DNA of 64,000 nt. It comes from Dyella_B acidisoli (GTDB lineage Bacteria > Pseudomonadota > Gammaproteobacteria > Xanthomonadales > Rhodanobacteraceae). The notes under the pieces are model-generated. The model searched no databases and had not been told where the DNA came from. It saw nothing but the letters and a program-made list of their open reading frames with translations. A program made the position numbers and the translations under genes. The DNA is taken from assembly GCF_049532895.1 (NCBI RefSeq), contig NZ_CP064031.1:3472001-3536000 (forward strand), written 5' to 3'. This document shows positions 55,125 to 64,000 of this stretch, one piece after another (the first letter of the stretch is position 1; each line of letters opens with the position of its first letter).

Positions 55125-55640
55125 TCAGGCCAACCCCAAGCCACGCAGAAAATCCAGCGCACTCTGCGCGCGGTCACTTGATCGCGTGGCGGCATCCAGT
55201 TCGTGCAAGCGTTCGGGCTTGAGGTATTGCTGGGTGCGCTGATGGATGAATTGCCGGCTTTGTTCGCGAAAGTATTCGCCATCGGCCTGAGGCACATCGG
55301 GCTCTACAGCCAATCTCTCCACTTCCGACCAGTCAATTACACAGGCGTCGATGGAAGGCGCGTAAACCAACCATGCGGAGCCATACAGGCCCAGGCGTGG
55401 GACATCGCCGTAGAGCTTTTCCAGTGCGCGGCGATAATACGGCGCCAGCGCCTCCGCGTTCCGCACGGGATGATTGGAATGCTCAAGCAAGGCTTTGCGC
55501 GATGCTTCGTCCTCCGCCATGACATCCGATATGGCTTGATTGTTGACTGGCACAAACTGCGCCTGACGAAAAACATCTTCCGCCCAGATGTCATGCTTCT
55601 TGGGTGGACTATCCAATACGACCAATACCTGCTTAGTCAC
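55125..55640 (-). CDS. hypothetical protein
   Basis: A 171-residue soluble protein I do not recognise. It starts MTKQVLVVLDSPPKKHDIW and contains GDVPRLGLYGSAWLVYAPSIDACVIDWSEVERLAV. The C-terminal part is charged and helical (EYFREQSRQFIHQRTQQYLKPERLHELD). It is convergent with the giant repeat gene and separated by only 59 bp, but the opposite orientation argues against an operon or a simple immunity partner. Confidence 0.65.
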   Translation of the reverse strand: MTKQVLVVLDSPPKKHDIWAEDVFRQAQFVPVNNQAISDVMAEDEASRKALLEHSNHPVRNAEALAPYYRRALEKLYGDVPRLGLYGSAWLVYAPSIDACVIDWSEVERLAVEPDVPQADGEYFREQSRQFIHQRTQQYLKPERLHELDAATRSSDRAQSALDFLRGLGLA

Positions 55641-55799
55641 GCCCTTGACCCTCGCTTGGAATAATCAGCAATCAGTATAAGTGCGAATGCGCGTGATGTA
55701 TCGCGATGAAGATCAACAGATCATGTTGATGCGCTTCCATGTACACAGAAATTTCTTCGACTTCTCAAGCCAGCCATATACAGCGACGCCTCTTTTGCT

Positions 55800-55881
55800 C
55801 GTCATCCCGGCGAAGGCCGGGATCCAGCGACTTCGATACAGCAAAGACACTGGATCCCGGCCTTCGCCAACGGGATGACGA
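55800..55881. repeat. REP/BIME pair, family 2 (second copy)
   Basis: CGTCATCCCGGCGAAGGCCG and its inverted partner share AAGACACTGGATCCCGG with the copy at 42215. The right arm carries a 3-base insertion (CGCCAACGGG), so pairing is imperfect. The rest of 55641-56188 shows no gene. Confidence 0.7.
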
Positions 55882-56188
55882 GAAAAAATACCGACACGCA
55901 TTACCTGCCGTGACAATAACCGCCATATATCCACCTATTTTCCAATGAGATAATCGAATCCACTACCGCGCCGCGTGAACATTCTTCACACGAACTACAC
56001 TGAACTTATGTGAAAAAAACGCATTGAAAGGGGGCGCTCAGGGGGCGCTATCGCGAAGGGGTCAACATTGCACGAGGCGGCGACACGTTCGCCGGCGATG
56101 CTTTAGTTCTTGGTTTTTCCCAGTCGAAATAATTCATTGCAGACCAGCATGTGGGGCTGACGGTTTTCCTTCCAACGAGGGGGGTAAA

Positions 56189-58819
56189 TTGGACGCAGTA
56201 ACGCGCTATCTGTCCGCTAAAAGCAGTGCCATCACGCGATTCATATTTGAGCACATCGTGCTGGTACTCATGGTGCTTGTGGTCACCGCAACCGGGGTGG
56301 CCTTCTGGTACATGAGCCATCTTCAGGATCGGCTGGTTGCAACCCTCGCCCAGCAAGGGGCGCAGCTTCAGAGCAGGACGATGTCGGAAATGCGCGCGCT
56401 CTACACGTCAAACGTCGTGGAGCGAGTGCGAACGCACGGCATCGAAGTAACCCCCGACTATCGCAAGAAAGACGCCGCCATTCCCTTGCCGGCGACATTC
56501 ACCATCGAGCTCGGTCAGCAACTCGGTGCCAGCGGCTCGGGTTTGAAAGTGCGCCTCTACAGCGCTTACCCCTTTCCTTGGCGCAAGGATGGTGGCCCTC
56601 ACGACGACTTCGAACGTGAGGCACTCGCCTCACTGCAGAAGAACCCAGATCAACCACTCGGCCGCTTTGAGACGTATCAGGGTCAATACGTGTTTCGGTA
56701 CGCCGTGGCGGATCGCATGCTGCCGCAATGCATCGACTGCCACAACTCCCGTCCAGACAGCCCAAAGAAAGATTGGAAGGTGGGCGACGTGCGTGGCGTA
56801 CTCGAAGTCATTCGCCCGGTCTCTGCGCTGGCCACGGCTTCCCGACAGTCGCTGCAGCAAGCATTCGGGTCGCTATCGTTTGTTGCGCTTTCCGGGCTCG
56901 CCGCCATCGGTCTGGTGCTCGGCAAGCAGCGCCGCCATGCCCGCGGGCTTGCCGAAGAGATCAACGAACGACGGCGCGTCGAAGCCAATCTGATCGAGAG
57001 TACAGCGCGCTTTTCGGCCATGAACGAAGCTTCTCCGTTGGGCACCTTTGTGACCGACCCAAATGGGTTATGCCTGCGCGTCAATCAAATGTATCAGGAG
57101 ATCACCGGCTATTCCGATGAGGATATGCGCGGCAAGTCGTGGAATTTCGGGATTCATCCGGGCGATCAGGCACGTGTGCTCGACGCGTGGAACGACATGG
57201 TGAAGAAGAACAGCAACTTTACCGTCGATTGCCACCTCCTTCGCCATGACGGTTCGACCACATGGATAAGCTGCAAAGCCGCCGCCATGCGCAACGGTGA
57301 ACAGCTGCTCGGCTACGTCGGCACGCTCGAGGACATCAGCGAACGCAAGCAAGTCGAACGCATGAAGAACGAATTTATTTCCACCGTAAGCCATGAGCTG
57401 CGAACACCGCTCACATCCATCATGGGATCGCTCGGCCTGCTCGCAGGAGGTGTAGGCGGCGCACTTTCCGATCAAACCAGAGCATTGGTCGATCTGGCGA
57501 GCAAGAATAGCGAGCGGTTGGTGCGATTGATCAACGACATTCTCGACATTGAGAAGATCGAAGCGGGACATATGCAATTCGACTTGAGGCCGCATGAGCT
57601 GCAGCCGCTGATCGAGCAGGCCATCGCTGTCAATCGTGCGTATGCAGTGCAGCTTGGCGTAACGTTCAAGCTGACTGCATCCCTGCCTGGTGTGTGGGTA
57701 CGCGTCGATGCGGATCGCCTGATGCAGGTCATGACCAACCTGATGGGCAATGCTGCCAAGTTCTCTCCGCAAGGCGCCAGCGTGGACCTTGAGATCACTC
57801 GCCGCGGAGATCTGATTCGCGTATCAGTGAGCGACAAGGGGCCAGGCATCCCTGAATCGTTCCGGCACAAGGTATTCGAGAAGTTCTCTCAGGCGGATTC
57901 CTCGGATACACGCCCGAAGGGTGGAACAGGTCTCGGCTTGTCTATTTCCAAGGCCATCATGGAAGCCATGGGCGGCAGTATCGGGTTCGATACCAAGGAG
58001 GGAGACGGCACTACGTTCCACTTTGATTTGCCCGAGTGGACCGAGACCCATCCAACCGCCGCTCCCGAAGTTTTGAAGGCGGCGCCACACCGTCAACGAA
58101 TTCTCGTCTGCGAAGACGATCGCGACGTCTCCACCTTGCTCTGCATGATGCTTGAGCAAGCCGGTTATGAGGTGGTACCCGCCTATGACGGCGCCATGGT
58201 TCGTCGATTGCTGGCTGAAGAAAGTTTTTCTGCAATGACGCTGGATGTGCAGATGCCCGGCCTCGACGGCAGGGCTTTTCTGCACGAGATGCGGGATAGC
58301 CCAACGCTCAAGGATCTTTGTGTCGTGGTTGTTTCCGGACACCTGCGCAACTTCCCCCGCGTCAACGAAGGTGATGGCCTTGGCGTCATCGATTGGATTT
58401 CCAAGCCGATCGACCAGGGGCGCTTGCTCAATGCGGTTCGCAGCGGCATCGCCAGCAACGCGGATGGAAAGAGCCGCGTGCTGCATGTCGAAGACGATCC
58501 AGACTTGCGCCAGATTGTCGCTTCGCTGTGCGCCGATATCGCCGATTTCAACAGCGCAGCCACCTTCCAGGAAGCGACCGTGCTGCTGTCGACCGCTCAG
58601 TACGATCTGGTGGTGCTAGACCTCACACTGCCCGACCGCTCAGGTTGGGATTTGATTCCCTTCATTGAGCAACTGGTGCCCCGACCGCCCGTATTGGTTT
58701 TCTCTGCGAGTGAGTTGTCCGTTGCCGAATCCGGTCGTGTCGCCGCGGCCATGGTGAAATCGCATGTAACGAATCCCGAATTGCTGGATGCCATCCAGTC
58801 CCTTACCCACAAGATCTAG
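56189..58819 (+). CDS. hybrid sensor histidine kinase with periplasmic heme-type DUF3365 sensor, PAS and two REC domains
   Basis: An 876-residue kinase from a TTG at 56189, preceded by GAGGGGGG at good spacing; an ATG at 56024 lacks such a site. Order: membrane helix (VLVLMVLVVTATGVAFWY); periplasmic DUF3365/Tll0287-like domain with heme site CIDCH (first Cys 181); second helix near 225-245; PAS (about 285-385); HisKA with His402 (VSHELRTPLTS); HATPase with KGGTGLGLSIS near 577; REC1 with Asp686 (LDVQMPG); REC2 with Asp811 (LDLTLPD). The heme suggests sensing of redox state or a gas. It is the first of three phosphorelay genes. Confidence 0.88.
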   Translation: MDAVTRYLSAKSSAITRFIFEHIVLVLMVLVVTATGVAFWYMSHLQDRLVATLAQQGAQLQSRTMSEMRALYTSNVVERVRTHGIEVTPDYRKKDAAIPLPATFTIELGQQLGASGSGLKVRLYSAYPFPWRKDGGPHDDFEREALASLQKNPDQPLGRFETYQGQYVFRYAVADRMLPQCIDCHNSRPDSPKKDWKVGDVRGVLEVIRPVSALATASRQSLQQAFGSLSFVALSGLAAIGLVLGKQRRHARGLAEEINERRRVEANLIESTARFSAMNEASPLGTFVTDPNGLCLRVNQMYQEITGYSDEDMRGKSWNFGIHPGDQARVLDAWNDMVKKNSNFTVDCHLLRHDGSTTWISCKAAAMRNGEQLLGYVGTLEDISERKQVERMKNEFISTVSHELRTPLTSIMGSLGLLAGGVGGALSDQTRALVDLASKNSERLVRLINDILDIEKIEAGHMQFDLRPHELQPLIEQAIAVNRAYAVQLGVTFKLTASLPGVWVRVDADRLMQVMTNLMGNAAKFSPQGASVDLEITRRGDLIRVSVSDKGPGIPESFRHKVFEKFSQADSSDTRPKGGTGLGLSISKAIMEAMGGSIGFDTKEGDGTTFHFDLPEWTETHPTAAPEVLKAAPHRQRILVCEDDRDVSTLLCMMLEQAGYEVVPAYDGAMVRRLLAEESFSAMTLDVQMPGLDGRAFLHEMRDSPTLKDLCVVVVSGHLRNFPRVNEGDGLGVIDWISKPIDQGRLLNAVRSGIASNADGKSRVLHVEDDPDLRQIVASLCADIADFNSAATFQEATVLLSTAQYDLVVLDLTLPDRSGWDLIPFIEQLVPRPPVLVFSASELSVAESGRVAAAMVKSHVTNPELLDAIQSLTHKI

Positions 58820-58834
58820 AGAGGGAGACAAGAC

Positions 58835-59227
58835 GTGGTCGTCAAATCCCTGGAACGTATCCTATACGTAGAGGATGAGCCCGACATCCGGGCCGTGGCT
58901 CGCCTTGCACTTGAGGCTGTGGGAGGTTTCAACGTTTGCATCTGTGACTCGGGGAAGGCGGCACTCGACGCCGTGCAGGTTTTCAACCCCGACCTGATTT
59001 TGCTGGATGTGATGATGCCTGGTATGGACGGCCCGTCCACGCTCAGCGCGTTGCGCGAATTACCCGACCTGCAAGAAACCCCGATCGTGTTCATGACTGC
59101 AAAGGTGCAGGCAAACGAAGTGGCGCGCTACCGTCAACAGGGGGCGATTGACGTGATTGCCAAGCCTTTCGATCCCATGACGCTGTCCAGCACGGTGCGT
59201 GATATCTGGAACAGACATCATGGTTGA
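58835..59227 (+). CDS. single-domain response regulator
   Basis: A 130-residue REC domain from GTG 58835, 15 bp after the hybrid kinase. It has the acidic pair in ILYVEDEPDIRAVA, the phospho-acceptor Asp58 in LILLDVMMPGMDG, the Thr in IVFMTAKVQ and the Lys in IAKPFDP. There is no output domain, so it relays phosphate or binds a partner, probably between the hybrid kinase and the Hpt-containing cyclase downstream. Confidence 0.92.
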   Translation: MVVKSLERILYVEDEPDIRAVARLALEAVGGFNVCICDSGKAALDAVQVFNPDLILLDVMMPGMDGPSTLSALRELPDLQETPIVFMTAKVQANEVARYRQQGAIDVIAKPFDPMTLSSTVRDIWNRHHG

Positions 59228-59236
59228 GACATCGCC

Positions 59237-60910
59237 ATGAAAGACTCCCCGGATATTGCGGAACAACTGCGTCTGCTTCGGGAGAATTACGCGCAACAGC
59301 TACCTGCCAAACTCGCCCAGATGGAAGACGCATTTCGTCAGTGCGACAACATGGTCGAGCTGCCGAATCTACGTCACCTCGCGCATAGCCTGGCCGGATC
59401 CGGAGCCACGTTTGGCTACCCTGCCCTCTCCGTTGCTGCGCGACAGCTCGAAACGCTTGTGGATAGCGCGCTGTGTGATGGGCGGCCACTCACTCCCAAG
59501 GAAAGCGATACCGCTGCACGATTAATCAAAACGCTGGGCCGGGAAGCACACAACCCTATCGTGCCTGCTCCCGCTCCTGCGCTGCCTGCGAGCAACCTGC
59601 CGGAAACGGAAAGAAAGCTCATCTATCTGGTGGAGGATGACGCATCACTGGCGACCGACCTCATGCTGCAGCTTGGCCATTTCGGCTACATCGTCAAAAG
59701 CTTCGAGACGCCAAAACAACTGCTAGAAACACCAGTCGATCCAACATTGGCCGCTGTGCTGATGGATATTGTGTTTCCGCAAGGCGATCTCGCCGGACCC
59801 GAGGCCATCATCCAGCTTGCGGTAGCCAAGCAACTCCGTACGCCCGTTATCTTCTTCTCCTCTCGCAACGATCTCACAGCAAGACTCGCCGCTGCTCGCG
59901 CGGGAGGCGCAGCCTATCTGGTGAAACCGGTAGATGTTGGCGAACTGATATCCAGGCTCGACAGTCTAGTCACGGACTTGCCGCCGGAGCCTTATCGCGT
60001 ATTGATTGTCGACGACAACAGTCCGCTGGCCAGTCACAACGCTGTCACGCTGCAGTCGGTTGGCATCAGCACCGACATCGTGACGGACCCCATGACCATC
60101 CTCGCGCACTTGGATGATTTCAAACCGGACCTTGTGCTGATGGATATGTATATGCCCGGATGCACCGGCGCGGAACTCGCCGCCGTGATCCGTCAATTGG
60201 AAAACTACGTGCTGGTACCGATTGTGTACCTGTCGACGGAGACCGATACCGACCGCCGATTGATCGCCATGCAGCTGGGGGCGGACGACTTTCTCACCAA
60301 ACCCATCACACCGGAACATCTGATTTCCGCCGTCTCTACTCGCCTGCGGCGCTACCGCGTACTGCGTTCCCATATCGAACAGGACAGCCTTACCGGCCTT
60401 CTCAACCACGCCGCAACCAAAGACCGCCTGACCACGGAAACGGCGAGAGCCGCACGACAGCAGGGTGTCTTCTGTTTAGCCGTGCTCGATCTGGATCACT
60501 TCAAAAACGTCAACGACACCTATGGTCATTTGATCGGCGACAGCGTATTGAAAAATCTTGCTGAGCTGCTCAAGCGACGCCTGCGGCGAACCGATATCGT
60601 TGGCCGCATCGGCGGCGAAGAGTTTGTGGTGATCCTGCCGGATACCGACGCAAAACAAGCCATTCAATTGCTGAACGAGTTACGCGAGGCGTTCTCCTTG
60701 GTGCGCCAGCGCGCCAGCCGTGATCTCACTTTCACCACAACCTTCAGCTGTGGTATCGCGGAGTACCAGCTAGGTGCCAACGCGAACGATACTCACCTGC
60801 TCGCGGATCAAGCGCTCTATCAAGCCAAGCAGGCTGGTCGCAACAGGGTGATATTGGCGAACTCCGACGAGCGGAAAGGCGACGGAAGCGGAGCATTCCA
60901 CGCGTTATGA
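59237..60910 (+). CDS. Hpt-REC-REC-GGDEF diguanylate cyclase
   Basis: A 557-residue protein. Hpt domain with His50 (HLAHSLAGSGATFG); REC1 with Asp177 (LMDIVFPQGD); REC2 with Asp303 (LMDMYMPGCTG); GGDEF domain with the GGEEF active site at 459-463. The inhibitory I-site RRTD lies five residues upstream. It makes c-di-GMP under control of phosphate from the upstream hybrid kinase and REC protein. The Hpt at the N-terminus lets it receive phosphate from a REC and pass it on to its own RECs. Same orientation, 9 bp after the REC gene, so one operon. Confidence 0.93.
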   Translation: MKDSPDIAEQLRLLRENYAQQLPAKLAQMEDAFRQCDNMVELPNLRHLAHSLAGSGATFGYPALSVAARQLETLVDSALCDGRPLTPKESDTAARLIKTLGREAHNPIVPAPAPALPASNLPETERKLIYLVEDDASLATDLMLQLGHFGYIVKSFETPKQLLETPVDPTLAAVLMDIVFPQGDLAGPEAIIQLAVAKQLRTPVIFFSSRNDLTARLAAARAGGAAYLVKPVDVGELISRLDSLVTDLPPEPYRVLIVDDNSPLASHNAVTLQSVGISTDIVTDPMTILAHLDDFKPDLVLMDMYMPGCTGAELAAVIRQLENYVLVPIVYLSTETDTDRRLIAMQLGADDFLTKPITPEHLISAVSTRLRRYRVLRSHIEQDSLTGLLNHAATKDRLTTETARAARQQGVFCLAVLDLDHFKNVNDTYGHLIGDSVLKNLAELLKRRLRRTDIVGRIGGEEFVVILPDTDAKQAIQLLNELREAFSLVRQRASRDLTFTTTFSCGIAEYQLGANANDTHLLADQALYQAKQAGRNRVILANSDERKGDGSGAFHAL

Positions 60911-60959
60911 AGCGCGCATGGATTCTCTTAGACTTATGGCCTTCCCAGGGAGCAGGTTG

Positions 60960-60976
60960 ATTACCTTTCAGGTAAT
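60960..60976. promoter_or_regulatory. inverted repeat upstream of the CMD-xre pair
   Basis: ATTACCT-TTC-AGGTAAT is a perfect 7-bp inverted repeat 77 bp before the CMD start. It is a plausible operator for the adjacent XRE/MmyB-like regulator, which belongs to a family that controls neighbouring genes. Confidence 0.5.
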
Positions 60977-61052
60977 TGGCTCGTTGCACGCACGCCTATA
61001 AGGTGCCTCTACCGCCATCGATTTCGATGCGCGTATTTAGCGAGGAACCTCC

Positions 61053-61610
61053 ATGCAAGCCTTCCCTATCCGTACGATCGAATCCGCACCGGCCCAGTCC
61101 AAAGCCTCTCTTGAAGCACTACAGAACGCGTTTGGCATCATCCCAAATATTGCGGGTGCCATGGCAACCTCTCCCGTCCTGATCAACAGCCTGGTTGGAC
61201 TTTTTGGCAACGTTCATGGCGGCAGCTTTTCCGAAGAGCAGATTCAAATCGTCCTGCTTACCAATGCCGTAACCAATGCGTGCCCCTGGGCTGTGGCATT
61301 CCATTCCTTCTTAGCCGTGAAAGAAGGCGTTGACGTGGCAGATGTCGATGCCATTCGCGAGTACCGAACTCCTCAAGGGGCGAAGAACTGCGCCCTCTCC
61401 ACATTGGCACGGACACTTATCGAGAACCGCGGGCATCTCGACGATCACGATGCATTGGCATTCCTCAATGCCGGTTTCGATGAGCATCATCTTCTGGAAG
61501 TGGTCGCCATCGTCGCGGCATCTACCATCACCAACTACACAGGCAATGTCACCCATCCCCCGCTGGAGGCAGCATTCCAGGCATACCGTTGGCATGCACC
61601 AGGAGCTTGA
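61053..61610 (+). CDS. carboxymuconolactone decarboxylase/AhpD-like protein
   Basis: A 185-residue CMD-family protein. The core helix pair is QIQIVLLTNAVTNACPWAVAFHSFLA. AhpD proteins use CxxC at this point; here there is one Cys followed by PWA, with the conserved His in AFHS, so a peroxidase cycle with an intramolecular disulfide is not possible. The alternative is a CMD-type or non-peroxidatic role. It is followed by an XRE regulator in the same direction. Confidence 0.8.
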   Translation: MQAFPIRTIESAPAQSKASLEALQNAFGIIPNIAGAMATSPVLINSLVGLFGNVHGGSFSEEQIQIVLLTNAVTNACPWAVAFHSFLAVKEGVDVADVDAIREYRTPQGAKNCALSTLARTLIENRGHLDDHDALAFLNAGFDEHHLLEVVAIVAASTITNYTGNVTHPPLEAAFQAYRWHAPGA

Positions 61611-61727
61611 TCGTTATGCCCTGACAAATAACCTCTTGAAGCCGCCAAGCCGCAGAATGGTGGGTACATGTCACGGGTGGGGCAACCATAGCGAATATGG
61701 CGCACTGGACCTGCTCAGGAGAGTCAA

Positions 61728-62573
61728 ATGGGTACCGTTCCTTCGGATCACACACATCCGTCCAATGATTTGGGCGTATTGCTGCGACATTGGCGAGAAG
61801 TACGTGGCGCCAGCCAGTTGGGGCTGGCGCTCGAAGCCGGCATTTCACAGCGACACCTGAGCTTTATCGAAAGCGGTCGCAGTGTGCCAAGTCGCCAGGC
61901 ATTGACGAGCATCGTCCAGTCGCTGGATGTTCCCTTGCGCGAACGAAACGCAGTCTTCCTGGCAGCAGGCTACGCACCGGTCTACTCGGAGGTTCCTTGG
62001 AATGCCAAAGAGATGCAGAGCATTACGCGAGCCCTTGATCGCATGCTTCGCCAGCACAATCCATTTCCCGCCATCGTGATGGATCGCTATTGGAATGTGT
62101 TGACCACCAACGCATCGTCTCCCCGCTTTTTTGGGTCGTTTATCGACATCGCGGCGCGTAAGGAACCACGGAATATGCTGCATCTCCTTTTCGATCCCGA
62201 TGGTATGCGGCCATTCGTCGTGGATTGGGAAACGGTTGCTCGAAGCCTTATCCAGCGTGTCTATCGCGAAACGATAGGGCGTGTCCTGGACGAACGAAGC
62301 AGCAGCTTGCTCGATGAACTATTTGCTTACCCCGGCGTTGATGCGTCGTGGCGATTACGAGGATCAGTCGGATCTGCACCGAATCTACCGATGATCCCGA
62401 TGAGCTTTAAAAAGCACGGCAAGATCCTGAGCTATTTTTCCATGGTGACCAGTGTGGGGGCGCCACAAAGTGTTGCCGCTCAGGAGCTTCGCATCGAATG
62501 CATGTTTCCTGCGGATGAAGAGACAGAGGCGCTTCATGAAACATGGATGTCTGGTGGCCAGAGATTGGCCTGA
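61728..62573 (+). CDS. XRE family regulator with MmyB-like ligand domain
   Basis: A 281-residue protein. The Cro/C1 helix-turn-helix lies at about 16-70 (LGVLLRHWREVRGASQLGLALEAGISQRHLSFIESGRSVPSRQ). The MmyB-like PAS-type domain follows (PFPAIVMDRYWNVLTTNASS, ARKEPRNMLHLLFDPDGMRP). Proteins of this type bind a hydrophobic ligand and regulate a neighbouring oxidoreductase or CMD gene. The adjacent gene at 61053 and the inverted repeat at 60960 are the likely targets. Confidence 0.88.
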   Translation: MGTVPSDHTHPSNDLGVLLRHWREVRGASQLGLALEAGISQRHLSFIESGRSVPSRQALTSIVQSLDVPLRERNAVFLAAGYAPVYSEVPWNAKEMQSITRALDRMLRQHNPFPAIVMDRYWNVLTTNASSPRFFGSFIDIAARKEPRNMLHLLFDPDGMRPFVVDWETVARSLIQRVYRETIGRVLDERSSSLLDELFAYPGVDASWRLRGSVGSAPNLPMIPMSFKKHGKILSYFSMVTSVGAPQSVAAQELRIECMFPADEETEALHETWMSGGQRLA

Positions 62574-62626
62574 ACGTATCTGCATGCATTGAAAATGCCG
62601 TGCCCGTCGTCAACGGTTATGGCTAA

Positions 62627-64000
62627 TCAGAAATGCAAGATGACATCGATCAAACCTACGACCTGATAATCGCGTTTACCTTTGTCGTAGGCAGCTTCGT
62701 CATACGAATGGTCGTAGCGCAGCTCCGGCCTGATTTCGAGGTCCTGGGATACCCAGTGCGTGAGTCCCAGCGTGTGTTCGCTGTAGCGAGTAGCGTAACC
62801 CGTGCGCTGCCCCTTTTCGTCGTTGTAGAACTCATTGCGAAACGACACCATGTTGCGGGTGTCCAGCTCAAAGTTCATATAGTTGACGACACCAAACTCA
62901 CCAGCCTTGCCCGGTAGAGGTGACGACCCCGCCACACCCGGTGTGCCACCCGGGCCGTAGCCAGGAATGCCGCGGGCAAACATCTCATAGGCCTCCGTAA
63001 GGATGTGGAAGCGCTGACTGAAACGGTGGCCCCATGTCATGGCATACATCTGGAGGTTATCGTAGTTGTAGTTGCTGCCGTTCACGCTGTTGATGCATGG
63101 GTAGAGCATGTCATCGTTGCTGGCCGATACCCAGCGTACGCACGCTTGAAACGTGGGTCGTGCACTGTGATTCCAGACGGCGGTGTCGTCGCTGCCATGG
63201 ATACCGACCTGCAAGGTCCACTGCGCACTGAGGCGCGTCGTCGTCAGCACGCCCATCTGCGTGTACGGATCAGCCGTATAGAGAATCGAATGGGTTACCA
63301 GGTAGTTGTTCGGCGAGAACTGCGCTTCGATGTCCGGCAGCGACAACCAGCGGCCGACCCTGACCACCATGCCTTCAGCAACCCATGGCACGTAGATATC
63401 CGCGTAGAACAGCATGGGATCAACACCATAGACGTGGCCTGGAAGTTGCGTATATGGCGACGAATTGTTCAGTAGCTGATTGCTAAATATCCCTTTCATC
63501 GTTGTGAAATGGTAGTCGTAGCCGTACAGCACGGATACGTCGAAACCCCAGTCAAGATGATCGGTCTGCACCGTGTCTACAATCCGCTGGATGTTTAAGA
63601 CAGCTTGGTCGAATTCGACGCGATTGGGACGTACCTGATACGAAAGCGGATAGTTGGTGAAATTCGAGCTACTGATGTTTCCCGACACGTTCAGCCAGCC
63701 GAACATCTCAATGCGCTGCTTCTGCATCCATTGACCAAGCATCGTGCACCCAAGCGCCTTTTCAAGCGGATACTGCGAATTTTCATCGGGTGCGCCGATG
63801 GGAAAGCTGACACCGCCAAGCTGCCATTCGGCCGATGGGAAGGCGGGCGAATCCAAGGGAGTGCTCATACCCCTTCGCACTGGCGCGGGGCTATTCGAAT
63901 CGGATGGTTGCGCGTCTTCACGATAGGCTGCGCCGAGGCGTTTGAAAAAGTTTTGTGCGCAATCGCTGCTTTTCGCAGAAGCGGGCGTTGCCTGTCCGGT
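62627..64000 (-). CDS. outer-membrane beta-barrel protein (putative beta-barrel porin-2/OmpL-like), 5' end outside window
   Basis: The frame is open to the right edge, so the start and signal peptide lie beyond it; at least 457 residues are present. The proximal part is a low-complexity linker, then PLDSPAFPSAEWQLGG leads into the barrel. The family pattern is seen in MFGWLNVSGNISSSN, VDPMLFYADIYVPW, VVRVGRWLSLPDIEAQFSPNNY and LEIRPELRYDHSYDEAAYDKG, with a C-terminal DVILHF ending in Phe. A start at 63880 would delete most of the N-region. Role: outer-membrane channel, substrate unknown. Confidence 0.8.
   Translation of the reverse strand, partial: TGQATPASAKSSDCAQNFFKRLGAAYREDAQPSDSNSPAPVRRGMSTPLDSPAFPSAEWQLGGVSFPIGAPDENSQYPLEKALGCTMLGQWMQKQRIEMFGWLNVSGNISSSNFTNYPLSYQVRPNRVEFDQAVLNIQRIVDTVQTDHLDWGFDVSVLYGYDYHFTTMKGIFSNQLLNNSSPYTQLPGHVYGVDPMLFYADIYVPWVAEGMVVRVGRWLSLPDIEAQFSPNNYLVTHSILYTADPYTQMGVLTTTRLSAQWTLQVGIHGSDDTAVWNHSARPTFQACVRWVSASNDDMLYPCINSVNGSNYNYDNLQMYAMTWGHRFSQRFHILTEAYEMFARGIPGYGPGGTPGVAGSSPLPGKAGEFGVVNYMNFELDTRNMVSFRNEFYNDEKGQRTGYATRYSEHTLGLTHWVSQDLEIRPELRYDHSYDEAAYDKGKRDYQVVGLIDVILHF

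Noticed and set aside
55125..55640. Immunity protein for the giant repeat protein
   Set aside because: It is convergent rather than co-transcribed and shows no immunity-family feature; position alone is not enough.

Overview
The window looks like chromosome of a gammaproteobacterium of the Xanthomonadales, most likely Rhodanobacteraceae (Dyella/Luteibacter/Frateuria-like). This is inferred from the GC-rich coding style, an Oar-type TonB receptor, DUF1800/DUF1501 pairs, an ESPR-type autotransporter, an NLP cytolysin and several REP-like palindromic repeat pairs. I could not run a database search, so the genus is not fixed. No rRNA, credible tRNA, CRISPR array or intact transposase was seen.

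1-7.8 kb is a divergent sugar or amino-sugar catabolic locus. Leftward run an AgaS-type SIS isomerase, two PfkB-family kinases joined by 4-bp overlaps, and a truncated TonB receptor. Rightward run a class I (DhnA/FbaB) aldolase, a COG2159 amidohydrolase and a DeoR/AgaR regulator. Candidate DeoR-type operators lie between the divergent starts. 7.9-14.6 kb holds a methyltransferase, DUF1800-DUF1501, a second DUF1800 and an orphan class I terpene synthase. 14.7-16.6 kb is a padR - DUF1700-like membrane protein - DUF1579 operon with a palindrome over the padR upstream region.

16.8-27.7 kb is accessory DNA. It contains a HEPN/RES-type toxin, two unrecognised genes, two clusters of an 18-bp repeat unit, a tetR plus Lnt-like amidase pair, a csp gene, a possible 2H phosphoesterase and several tiny genes. 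Two of the tiny genes are 64-residue paralogues in opposite orientation. 27.8-31.8 kb has a secreted glycosidase-like protein, a leaderless Leu/Ile/Val-binding-protein homologue, a Tat-exported VOC protein and a sulfotransferase. 32-38.3 kb is one large autotransporter with seven exact-length 192-bp tandem repeats. 38.4-48.4 kb holds a DUF1579-like pair, mocR/GST, an esterase, a MASE1 sensor kinase, a deletion scar between araC and dehydrogenase remnants, a VOC protein and an NLP cytolysin.

48.5-50.5 kb pairs a monoheme cytochrome-porin fusion (Cyc2-like architecture) with a HiPIP, a possible extracellular electron-transfer or iron-oxidation module. 50.7-55.1 kb encodes a 1460-residue helical repeat protein with a tandem internal 400-residue duplication, which I do not recognise. 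56.2-60.9 kb is a three-gene phosphorelay: heme-type hybrid kinase, REC protein, and Hpt-REC-REC-GGDEF. The right end has a carboxymuconolactone decarboxylase-like protein, its probable XRE regulator and a truncated beta-barrel porin.
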